A program made the position numbers and the translations under genes. The notes under the pieces were generated by a model. It ran no database searches. It saw nothing but the letters and a program-made list of their open reading frames with translations, and was not told the DNA's origin. From the NCBI GenBank assembly GCA_025869455.1, contig JAOZVT010000779.1:1-5421 (forward strand): a stretch of 5,421 nucleotides of DNA, read 5' to 3'. The stretch is from Prosthecobacter sp. (GTDB lineage: Bacteria > Verrucomicrobiota > Verrucomicrobiia > Verrucomicrobiales > Verrucomicrobiaceae). Below, in pieces: positions 1 through 5,421 of the stretch (position 1 is the stretch's first letter; every line of letters begins with the position of its first letter).

Positions 1-10
1 CATAGCTCGT

Positions 11-3000
11 TTATTTGCGTGGTGTTGGCGGCGGCGGAGTCGCCGCCTTCTGTTTCACTTCCTGCGCCACCTTAGCAGCTTGCTGGGTTGCCTTGCTAGC
101 TTCGACGGCTTTTTGCTTCGCCGCATGGTCAGCAACCTTTGACGCGTTGCTCTGCTGCAACGCTTTTGGTTTTGCCTGAGTTTGTTGCACAGGCTTTGCC
201 ATGCCCTGCGACGCCGTTTTTGTCGGGGCGGCTTTCTTTGGCAAGTTGTCGTTGCTGCTCTTGGCAGGAGCCGCCGACTTATTCCGGCCCGTCTTTTCCT
301 TGAAGTGAGAAACCGCCGATTTGTAGGCATTCACAAAACGGTTTTGACGGGGATGCGTCGCCTGTTTGGTCTCTGGCTGAGCAACGGGCTTTTTCCCAAC
401 CTCCGGGGAGTTTCCCTTGGCCTCTTTGGCGGCCTGCATCTTCGCTTTTGCTGCCGTGGTTAATTCCGTCGGACGTGCAAAGCTCCGCCGTTTGTTGGCT
501 AGATTGACGCTCTTCTTTTCGGTTCCTTGTGGATGCCCTTTGGAGCGGCTTCTCCCATCTGCACTGACCAAGCCCCGGCGCATTTCGACATATTGCCGCC
601 AGTTCATGTCAGCACCTTTTTTTGCCACGTCCTGCTTGCGCGCTTCGAGCAGGTTTTTCACATGGCTGCGAGCCTCCCCCTCGGCTTTCCGACTTTGGAC
701 AGCCTCACGCCACTGCTTGTTAGTGAGGTCTGTATTCATCGAGGAAAGATCACGTTTGCTTATGCCTGCAAGTTCAAGGGCTGACTGGCGAACCGCCGTG
801 TTGCCCACCGCCTCTTGCAGTCCAAGGCGGCTGTCTGTGTAGATCCTGATGCTCTCTTTGCCACGGCTGACCGATACATAAAACTGCTCCCGTGAACTGG
901 CAACGAATGAATCCTCACTTTGTGCCACCAAAACGTTACGCACGCTTTTGCTCTGCGAAGAATGGGAGGTCTGGCAGTAGCCATACGTGAAGTGTCCGTG
1001 ATGGCGGTCCAATTCTGCCCCATTTGATAACACGATGTTGCCGTTCTTCTTGAACTTCTCGACGGTGAAAACATTGCCGTTGTTAAGGCGGCGATCATTG
1101 CTGCTTTTTCCATTGCGTGTGATGCGGATTTGCTCGCCTTTGCCAATACGGATTTCGCGTTCTTCAAAAACCTGGAAACGCTCTGCAAACTTCATTGGCA
1201 GACTCATTTCTCGGCCAGATGAAGACCTCATCAGTGCATTACCTTTTTCGTCTCGGCCTGTTACAGAAAAAATCTCTCCACGCCGAATGCCTTGGGCGTT
1301 TTGATGAAACTGCACAACCAAGCCTTCACGGTAATTCTCAGCTCGTTTTTTGTCCGCATTCTCCCACTGCAAATTATGCAAGCGGATGAAACTTCCCTCC
1401 TCCCCGAGCTTGCCCGCACGACGCTTGGCTTCACGAATCGCCTCGGTAACCTTGGCACTCTCGCCATGCGTGGGAGACACCACCAGTGGCGGGGTGCCTT
1501 TGCGGCTCAGTTCCATGAAGTCCGCCGCCAATGCCCGGTATCGTTCGCCTTCATCCGCCACCTCAATGATGGCTCCAAGTTTATCCAGACTCATGAAGGC
1601 ATTCGGTAAATCACCCCGACTTAAGGCGGCCACGGCTTTTTTATAGGTCTCCTGTTCCTGCCGCCGGATTTCTTTGACCTCAGCAATTTTTAACCCGGCA
1701 TATTTTTGCAGGAGACGGAAAGCATCCCCACGAGCAACGGGCGCATGCTGCCCACTATCGCCAGTCAGGATGATCCTGGTGGAACTTCCCGCCACCTGCA
1801 TCAGCTCCCACATTTCACGGGCACCCAGCAACCCCGCCTCATCAATCCAAATGACCTGCCCCCGCGTCTGGCGTTGGAGGTTCTTGTTCAACAGCAAATG
1901 CGCGACCGTGTTGGCTCCGACAAAGCCAGACTCTTGCAGCGTCTCGCGTGATGCGATCGCCGAGGGAGCAAAAGCAAACACACGCCGTCCACTTGCCTCT
2001 ATCTGCTCCGCAGCTTCTTTCATGAGGGTGGTCTTCCCCACCCCGGCTCCGCCCCTAATGGCAATCACCTGATCCGTTGAACTCAAGATGTGGCGGACCG
2101 CCCCTTTTTGCTCAGCCGACAGCTTATCATTCCCAAAATGGATTCCGCCTTTGTTGATGGCGGCGCACATGCCCCGGCCAGATCGGACAAAATTGATCAA
2201 AGCCACCTCCTCAGCCAACACGTCCAAAGAGGTGCAGAGAACCGTGTCCTTCACCTTGCCCACAACCATTTCCCGGCGAGACAATTCCCGCCAGACCTGT
2301 TCCGGGGTAATTTGCCCTACTCCATAGCGAAGCGCCTCGGCAACCAACCGTCGTTGCTCGACCACTGAATTTTTGGCGAACATCTTCTCCGTGGCATAAT
2401 CCACCGCCGCAGAAGCGGTGATTTTCTCAGCCGGACCTTTTCCATCGCGGTCAAAGCGCACTTTGGAAATGATGACCTTTTCTGAATCCGTCAGCCGCAC
2501 GCCCCATGCGGCGAGCAGGTCGGTGTAGGTCATCCCATGCCGCTTGCCTTCTCGGGTTGCTGCTCCTAGCCCATCCTTTGTTTTGGCGTCTTTGATGCCT
2601 TTCTCTTCCGCAAAGCGTTCGATCTGAGCGGTTCGACGTGAGAACTTATCAATGACAGATTGCGGGATGCCTTCGATTTCCCAGCCTGTCTTGGTCCGGC
2701 GAATGCCATAACCAATGCCAGCCAGTTTGGCTGTCAGTCTGGCATGGAATGCGGCCTCACTATAAGGCGCCTCTTTTTTGATGTCGCCAAATTGGGCGGC
2801 TTTCCAGCGAGCCTCCACATCATCAAAGGTGGCATTGAAGGTGAAGCAGTGAACATGCAAATGTGGATCTGGAATCCCGCCTACGGGTCGAGCGGTGAAA
2901 TGCACAAACTCCGCCCAAGCCAAATTGCCAGTGGTGCGATTGGCCGCTGCTCCAGAGCGCCTGACTCTTGCCCCTGCCCGCTCTTCCATCTCGCTCATGA

Positions 3001-3346
3001 TCTCTTGAACAGCCGACCTGAAAACCTTTAAGATGTCATCATCTCCCGTTAGGGCATGCAGCACCGAGAGACTTTTGGGCGCATGAAAGTTGATGTCATA
3101 GCCGACCCGCCGATCCGCTTTGGTGCGCGGCGTCAGCCGCTCGCCCGTCGTCGGATGACGGTTTTCAACCAGGGCCGCAAAGGCCTCAGGCGTTACCCCG
3201 CCAGAAAGTCCCAGCCTCTCTGCCGCCTTGCCATACCACTTCCCAGCGACCTCCTGCCCTTCCGAATAATAGTCCTCTCGTTTCAGACCTTCGGTATAAT
3301 ATTGGCGGGCAGCCGCCGCGCTCTGATGAGACACGACTCGTAACAT
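11..3346 (-). CDS. mobF: MobF-family conjugative relaxase-helicase (TrwC/TraI-like)
   Basis: This 1,111-residue protein should nick one strand at oriT, hold its 5' end covalently, and unwind DNA during conjugative transfer. The relaxase domain covers about residues 1-300. It has paired tyrosines Y16-Y17 and Y26-Y27 (TraI-like nucleophile positions), the motif YDINFHAPKS with D84, and a metal-binding histidine set H149, H164 and H166 in PDPHLHVH. A superfamily 1 RecD-like helicase follows at about 405-840: Q-type motif near 409-421, Walker A GGAGVGKT (432-439), Walker B with D502-E503, GDSGQHAPV (529-537), EIRRQ (559-563), and motif VI YVSVSRGK with R828. Residues from about 860 are a basic tail rich in Ala, Lys and Gln, ending in a proline run. 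The length is close to TrwC and much shorter than F TraI. ATG is chosen because AGGA lies 7 nt upstream and the N-terminus matches MobF starts. All key residues are present, so it is probably active. Confidence 0.96.
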   Translation of the reverse strand: MLRVVSHQSAAAARQYYTEGLKREDYYSEGQEVAGKWYGKAAERLGLSGGVTPEAFAALVENRHPTTGERLTPRTKADRRVGYDINFHAPKSLSVLHALTGDDDILKVFRSAVQEIMSEMEERAGARVRRSGAAANRTTGNLAWAEFVHFTARPVGGIPDPHLHVHCFTFNATFDDVEARWKAAQFGDIKKEAPYSEAAFHARLTAKLAGIGYGIRRTKTGWEIEGIPQSVIDKFSRRTAQIERFAEEKGIKDAKTKDGLGAATREGKRHGMTYTDLLAAWGVRLTDSEKVIISKVRFDRDGKGPAEKITASAAVDYATEKMFAKNSVVEQRRLVAEALRYGVGQITPEQVWRELSRREMVVGKVKDTVLCTSLDVLAEEVALINFVRSGRGMCAAINKGGIHFGNDKLSAEQKGAVRHILSSTDQVIAIRGGAGVGKTTLMKEAAEQIEASGRRVFAFAPSAIASRETLQESGFVGANTVAHLLLNKNLQRQTRGQVIWIDEAGLLGAREMWELMQVAGSSTRIILTGDSGQHAPVARGDAFRLLQKYAGLKIAEVKEIRRQEQETYKKAVAALSRGDLPNAFMSLDKLGAIIEVADEGERYRALAADFMELSRKGTPPLVVSPTHGESAKVTEAIREAKRRAGKLGEEGSFIRLHNLQWENADKKRAENYREGLVVQFHQNAQGIRRGEIFSVTGRDEKGNALMRSSSGREMSLPMKFAERFQVFEEREIRIGKGEQIRITRNGKSSNDRRLNNGNVFTVEKFKKNGNIVLSNGAELDRHHGHFTYGYCQTSHSSQSKSVRNVLVAQSEDSFVASSREQFYVSVSRGKESIRIYTDSRLGLQEAVGNTAVRQSALELAGISKRDLSSMNTDLTNKQWREAVQSRKAEGEARSHVKNLLEARKQDVAKKGADMNWRQYVEMRRGLVSADGRSRSKGHPQGTEKKSVNLANKRRSFARPTELTTAAKAKMQAAKEAKGNSPEVGKKPVAQPETKQATHPRQNRFVNAYKSAVSHFKEKTGRNKSAAPAKSSNDNLPKKAAPTKTASQGMAKPVQQTQAKPKALQQSNASKVADHAAKQKAVEASKATQQAAKVAQEVKQKAATPPPPTPRK

Positions 3347-3353
3347 TCGGCGA

Positions 3354-3357
3354 TCCT
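3354..3357 (-). promoter_or_regulatory. Ribosome binding site of the relaxase gene
   Basis: On the minus strand AGGA is followed by 7 nt and then the relaxase ATG (3346-3344). This normal Shine-Dalgarno spacing supports the chosen start. No convincing sigma70 promoter was found in the roughly 90 bases further upstream. A TATTCT lies near 3396-3391 on the minus strand but has no good -35 partner. Confidence 0.55.
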
Positions 3358-3438
3358 ATCAGCAAAGTTACCTCGCTTCCACTCTTGCGAGAATAATCGC
3401 ATGCGTTGTTGCAAGATTGTTACGTTGAGAGGTCGCAA

Positions 3439-3464
3439 GTGATGTTGCAATGCAACAACATCAC
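3439..3464. repeat. Inverted repeat, 9-bp arms with 8-nt spacer
   Basis: The arms GTGATGTTG (3439-3447) and CAACATCAC (3456-3464) are perfect reverse complements. Nested inside is a second, overlapping palindrome, GTTGCA and TGCAAC around a central A (3444-3456). The two could form alternative hairpins. This is the leftmost of three adjacent stems in the spacer upstream of the relaxase gene. Confidence 0.8.
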
Positions 3465-3483
3465 AACAGAGATTGCTCTGTTG
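3464..3483. repeat. Inverted repeat, 8-bp arms with 4-nt loop
   Basis: CAACAGAG (3464-3471) and CTCTGTTG (3476-3483) are perfect reverse complements around the loop ATTG. The repeat abuts the previous one, sharing base 3464, and would make a tight stem-loop in single-stranded DNA or RNA. Confidence 0.8.
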
Positions 3484-3491
3484 CCAGCAGA

Positions 3492-3515
3492 CAACCTCGC
3501 GATGTTGCGAGGTTG
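3492..3515. repeat. Inverted repeat, 9-bp arms with 6-nt loop
   Basis: CAACCTCGC (3492-3500) and GCGAGGTTG (3507-3515) are perfect reverse complements around GATGTT. This is the most GC-rich and probably most stable stem of the cluster. It contains GATGTTGC (3501-3508), an exact direct copy of 3441-3448 located 60 bp away. An 8-10 bp stem with a short loop near a nick site is usual in MobF origins of transfer, but no nick site is identified here. Confidence 0.8.
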
Positions 3516-3526
3516 CAATATTGCAA
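3513..3526. repeat. 14-bp perfect palindrome built of two TTGCAA words
   Basis: TTGCAATATTGCAA reads the same on both strands and overlaps the right arm of the preceding stem by 3 bp. It is followed by a T run (about 3527-3532). It could be the binding site of a dimeric DNA-binding protein. Two further TTGCAA copies are at 3409-3414 and 3445-3450. Confidence 0.75.
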
Positions 3527-3547
3527 TTTTTTCCTTCAGACATCTCC

Positions 3548-3564
3548 CCTAAGCACAGCTTAGG
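3548..3564. repeat. Short hairpin, possible plus-strand terminator
   Basis: CCTAAGC and GCTTAGG pair perfectly around the loop ACA. On the plus strand the stem is followed by ATTTTCATTTC, a modest T-rich tail, so it could be a weak rho-independent terminator. No plus-strand gene ends just before it, and on the minus strand (the direction of fic) no T run follows. It may instead be another structural element of the spacer. Confidence 0.35.
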
Positions 3565-3667
3565 ATTTTCATTTCAGCTCGCTCGCTGGCCTCTGCAAAG
3601 CGCAACTATTTGGGCGCACCCAGAGGTGAAAAAGACGAGCAGGGTAAGAGAGGGGAGGGGCAACCGA

Positions 3668-4753
3668 TCACGTCAATTCGTTTTCATAGCGTTCCGCCAG
3701 ACGGTAACTGCGAGCTTTCTTGGATGGATTTGCGACCGCCAGGAATCCCTCTTCAACCCATTTGGCGCACGTCTCACGCGCTTGTCTGGGCGCAAGGCCA
3801 AGATAAGCCCCCAGTTCATTGGCGGTGACGATCTTGCTTTGGGCGAACAGTCCCAGAGCCTGCCTTTGAAGCGGGCGTAGATCCCTCATCACGCTTCCTT
3901 TGTCTCTGATTCCATCGCCGCTGCTTTGCTCAGCTCGAGCTCGGACATTGAGGAAGGCATCTGCCATGCCTTCGCAGAAATACTGCACGAAGCCGCTCAC
4001 ATCCGCCTCGGCTCTGCCCAGATGATAGTTGTGGCTGGGACCAACAGCCAATGCGTCGTAGTAACTGCGCAAATGACGGGCATAATACTCCTCCAGCGAA
4101 TAGATGCCTTTCAAGCCATAACCACAGCGGTGAAGAATCAAGGTGGCCAGCAATCGTGAGGTTCTGCCATTGCCATCATAATACGGGTGAATGGTCGCAA
4201 ACTGGTAATGAGCCAAAGCGGCAATCACCGGGGCTGGCAATCGCTGGACTTCGATTTCATGGTTGATCCATTCGATCAGTTCGCGCATGAGCACAGGCAC
4301 TTCTTTGGCCTCTGGCGGCATGTAAACCATGCGACCATCTCCACTGTTTCGGATGACGTTCTGACCGTCCTGGTAAGGCGTTGGGCTGGCTTTCCCTTCG
4401 AAGGCCAACCCATGAAGTGTTTGTATATCCTCTTCCGTAAGCGCCCTTTTGAGCATGACGGTCGCCTCCGCCTGTTCGAGGGCTAGGTAGTAGTTACGCA
4501 CCTCCTTTTCATCCCGTTCACGCCCCGGAAACCCTCCTTGACCAGCGACAACTTGTTCCACTTCAGGCAGCGTCAGACGGTTGCCTTCAATCTGCGTCGA
4601 ATAATGGGTCGAAAGTAGTCTCGCCGACTCCCGCAAGGAAGCGATGAGCTGCGGATGAATCGGCAATCTGTCCACGGCTGCCCGTGCAGATTCAATGGCC
4701 ATCAGTGCCTTGGCGGTTTCCGGTGTGAGACTGTAATTTGGCTTAAAACCCAT
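3668..4753 (-). CDS. Fic-domain protein with N-terminal inhibitory motif and C-terminal winged helix
   Basis: Fic enzymes usually transfer AMP from ATP to a hydroxyl side chain of a target protein. This 361-residue protein has the full active-site motif HPYYDGNGRTSR at residues 189-200, with catalytic H189 and a Tyr where Phe is usual. Upstream is the inhibitory motif STQIEG (52-57, S/T-x3-E-G), with E56 expected to block ATP binding. This marks a class II Fic protein that restrains itself and needs no separate antitoxin. VYMPP (143-147) fits the target-docking flap. Residues of about 294-356 look like a winged-helix DNA-binding domain. A longer reading would start at TTG (4780), but the ATG at 4753 is preferred because AGGAG sits 6 nt before it and the family-like N-terminus begins there. 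The protein appears cytoplasmic, with no signal peptide or membrane helix. It lies upstream of the relaxase gene on the same strand, but a 321-bp spacer argues against tight coupling. Its target is unknown. Confidence 0.93.
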   Translation of the reverse strand: MGFKPNYSLTPETAKALMAIESARAAVDRLPIHPQLIASLRESARLLSTHYSTQIEGNRLTLPEVEQVVAGQGGFPGRERDEKEVRNYYLALEQAEATVMLKRALTEEDIQTLHGLAFEGKASPTPYQDGQNVIRNSGDGRMVYMPPEAKEVPVLMRELIEWINHEIEVQRLPAPVIAALAHYQFATIHPYYDGNGRTSRLLATLILHRCGYGLKGIYSLEEYYARHLRSYYDALAVGPSHNYHLGRAEADVSGFVQYFCEGMADAFLNVRARAEQSSGDGIRDKGSVMRDLRPLQRQALGLFAQSKIVTANELGAYLGLAPRQARETCAKWVEEGFLAVANPSKKARSYRLAERYENELT

Positions 4754-4759
4754 TGGATG

Positions 4760-4764
4760 CTCCT
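4760..4764 (-). promoter_or_regulatory. Ribosome binding site that fixes the fic start
   Basis: AGGAG on the minus strand is followed by 6 nt (CATCCA) and ATG at 4753-4751. This strong Shine-Dalgarno site decides for the ATG over the in-frame TTG nine codons upstream at 4780, which has no comparable site. Confidence 0.75.
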
Positions 4765-4770
4765 GAATAC

Positions 4771-4799
4771 AGGATAACAATCCGTGATTAAAGTGTCAA
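4771..4799 (-). promoter_or_regulatory. Sigma70-like promoter for fic
   Basis: On the minus strand a perfect -35 TTGACA (4799-4794) is followed by a 17-nt spacer and TATCCT (4776-4771), a 4-of-6 match to the -10 consensus. Transcription would start near 4764, so the leader would be only about 11 nt and begin at the ribosome binding site. The -35 box lies inside the first units of the 11-bp repeat array, and the -10 overlaps the imperfect palindrome GGATTGTTATCC. A protein bound to either would block the promoter. The promoter is predicted from consensus only. Confidence 0.5.
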
Positions 4800-4842
4800 T
4801 AAACTGTCATTAAATGCGTGTTAAAGTGTCTTTAATCGTGCT
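4788..4842. repeat. Tandem array of 11-bp repeats, operator- or iteron-like
   Basis: Units start at 4788, 4799, 4810, 4821 and 4832, exactly 11 bp apart. Unit 1 is TTAAAGTGTCA. Unit 2 ATAAACTGTCA matches it at 9 of 11 bases and unit 4 TTAAAGTGTCT at 10 of 11. Units 3 and 5 keep mainly the TTAA start. Spacing near one helical turn puts the cores on one face of the DNA, as expected for cooperative binding. The array overlaps the predicted fic promoter and lies in the divergent region between fic and the coupling-protein gene, so it may control one or both. The winged-helix domain of the Fic protein is one possible binder, by inference only. Confidence 0.6.
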
Positions 4843-4884
4843 GAGTTCATGAAAATGGGTCATCCAATTCCCAATTTTCAGAAA

Positions 4885-4904
4885 AGTCTTCGGAGCAGAA
4901 GACT
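4885..4904. repeat. Inverted repeat, 7-bp arms, upstream of the coupling-protein gene
   Basis: AGTCTTC (4885-4891) and GAAGACT (4898-4904) are perfect reverse complements around GGAGCA. No T run follows on either strand, so a terminator is unlikely. It lies about 80 bp before the plus-strand start codon and could be an operator. No clear promoter was found here: TATCTA at 4944-4949 is a possible -10 with no well-spaced -35. Confidence 0.5.
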
Positions 4905-4982
4905 CGACTGCTTTGGACGAAATTTCGCATCTTATCTCTTTCCTATCTAGGTAAATGAATGAACCTTGTTCACTGAATCGCC

Positions 4983-5421
4983 ATGCAGTTTCTATCTCGT
5001 CCTCAAGGTGGTGGAACCGAATCCCTCAAAGATTGGCCGGATAATGACGAGGAACTCATCGACTTCAGTCCTGACTCCAAAACTAAGCAGGCGGAGAACT
5101 ACTGGCATCTCAAGGATGCTTTTGAAGGGGTGCAAATTTTCGGTGGCACGGGCTCTGGCAAATCCTCTGGCAGCGGGCAGGCCATCGCTCGCGCTTTTAT
5201 GGAAGCCAATCTGGGAGGCTTGGTCTTAACCGCCAAAACGGATGAGGTTCTCACTTGGCAGCAATATGCCAAGGAAACCGGAAGAGAGTCAGATTTGCTC
5301 ATTGTGGAGCAGGGCGCTCCCCTCAAATTTAACTTCCTTCGTTATGAACTGAGGCGACCTGGTATCGGGGCGGGGCACACTGAAAACCTTGTTAATCTCT
5401 TTTGTAGCGTCCTCGAGGCCT
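4983..5421 (+). CDS. Type IV coupling protein-like ATPase (VirD4/TraD/TraG group), N-terminal part
   Basis: The frame is open from ATG at 4983 to the window edge, giving 146 residues with the C-terminus missing. Coupling ATPases link the relaxase-DNA complex to the type IV secretion channel and power DNA transfer. Visible marks are Walker A GGTGSGKS (54-61, K60 and S61), then GLVLTAKTDE (79-88), at the place where classical members have a VxDPKGE-like strand, and KFNFLRYE (115-122). From memory, the closing stretch GAGHTENLVNLFCSVLE resembles proteins annotated as type IV secretory conjugative DNA transfer family. The start is well fixed, since an in-frame TGA lies only two codons upstream (4974-4976). 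No Shine-Dalgarno site is evident. The Walker A lies only 53 residues from the start and no membrane helix precedes it, unlike TraD, TrwB or VirD4. The gene is divergent from fic. Walker B and the C-terminal domain lie beyond the window, so a related DNA-pumping ATPase is possible. Confidence 0.85.
   Translation, partial: MQFLSRPQGGGTESLKDWPDNDEELIDFSPDSKTKQAENYWHLKDAFEGVQIFGGTGSGKSSGSGQAIARAFMEANLGGLVLTAKTDEVLTWQQYAKETGRESDLLIVEQGAPLKFNFLRYELRRPGIGAGHTENLVNLFCSVLEA

Larger units (their letters stand above)
3347..3667. other. Non-coding, repeat-rich spacer; candidate oriT or control region
   Basis: This 321-bp gap lies between the fic stop codon and the relaxase start and has no convincing gene. 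Between 3385 and 3526 it is dominated by TTGC-type words and perfect inverted repeats: three stems of 8-9 bp, one 14-bp palindrome, and four copies of the self-complementary hexamer TTGCAA. A further 7-bp hairpin sits at 3548-3564. The right part (about 3624-3663) is purine-rich with short G runs. A structured, repeat-rich spacer beside a MobF relaxase gene is the typical setting for oriT, and inverted repeats there are bound by the relaxase or accessory proteins in known systems. I could not recognise a known nic sequence of the R388 or F type, so oriT is an inference. An operator for relaxase autoregulation or a replication origin would fit the same pattern. Confidence 0.5.

Noticed and set aside
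417..842. Plus-strand open frames antisense to the relaxase gene (for example 417-842, 1674-2072 and 2660-3031).
   Set aside because: They are shadows of a strongly supported coding region, have no recognisable motifs and show low-complexity, Arg/Ser/Pro-rich composition typical of antisense reading.
3283..3543. An 86-codon minus-strand open frame spanning the repeat-rich spacer and overlapping the relaxase start.
   Set aside because: It overlaps the relaxase gene in another frame, its sequence is mostly a translation of the inverted repeats, its composition is unlike a normal protein (clustered Cys, His and Gln), and the purine-rich stretch before its ATG is too close to act as a normal ribosome binding site.
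3642..3660. G-rich stretch near the fic stop codon, considered as a G-quadruplex.
   Set aside because: It has only three runs of three or more G, so a regular three-tier quadruplex cannot form.
3473..3880. A 135-codon plus-strand open frame across the spacer and the 3' end of fic.
   Set aside because: Its second half is antisense to the fic coding region, its first half reads through the repeats, and no domain or ribosome binding site was seen.
4754..4780. A longer fic reading starting at TTG (4780).
   Set aside because: It would overlap the predicted -10 box and the AGGAG site. The ATG at 4753 has a well-spaced ribosome binding site and a family-like N-terminus.
4772..4783. GGATAACAATCC, which shares a 10-base string with the E. 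coli lac operator.
   Set aside because: No LacI-type gene is present and the rest of the operator is missing. The short match is best taken as chance or as a small local palindrome at the -10 box.

Overview
The window looks like part of a conjugative or mobilizable element, either a plasmid or an integrated one. It holds three protein genes. Two are on the minus strand: a large MobF-family relaxase-helicase (11-3346) and a Fic-domain protein with a C-terminal winged-helix region (3668-4753). The third is on the plus strand and runs off the right edge: the N-terminal 146 residues of a type IV coupling-protein-like ATPase (4983-5421). No rRNA, tRNA, CRISPR array, transposase or insertion-sequence end was seen.

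Layout. Positions 1-10 are the last bases after the relaxase stop codon. Positions 11-3346 are the relaxase, complete and without frameshift. Positions 3347-3667 are a non-coding spacer packed with inverted repeats and copies of the palindromic word TTGCAA. It lies directly upstream of the relaxase start and is the best candidate in the window for oriT or a control region. Positions 3668-4753 are fic. Positions 4754-4982 are a divergent, AT-rich control region between fic and the coupling-protein gene. It holds a sigma70-like promoter for fic overlapping a tandem array of 11-bp repeats, plus one further inverted repeat.

How the parts fit. By family knowledge, a MobF relaxase nicks oriT, stays attached to the 5' end and unwinds the strand with its own helicase domain. 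A coupling protein passes the relaxase-DNA complex to a type IV secretion channel. Relaxase, coupling ATPase and a repeat-rich spacer within 5.4 kb are therefore a coherent DNA-processing module. The Fic protein between them is not a standard transfer component. It could be a maintenance or toxin-type gene, a cargo effector, or a regulator of the module, and the sequence does not decide which.

Organism. The DNA is moderately GC-rich in the genes and AT-rich at 4780-4980. The short-headed coupling protein and the style of the relaxase N-terminus remind me of elements from Verrucomicrobiota and other environmental Gram-negative bacteria. This is recollection of family resemblance, not a database result, and host assignment is weak.
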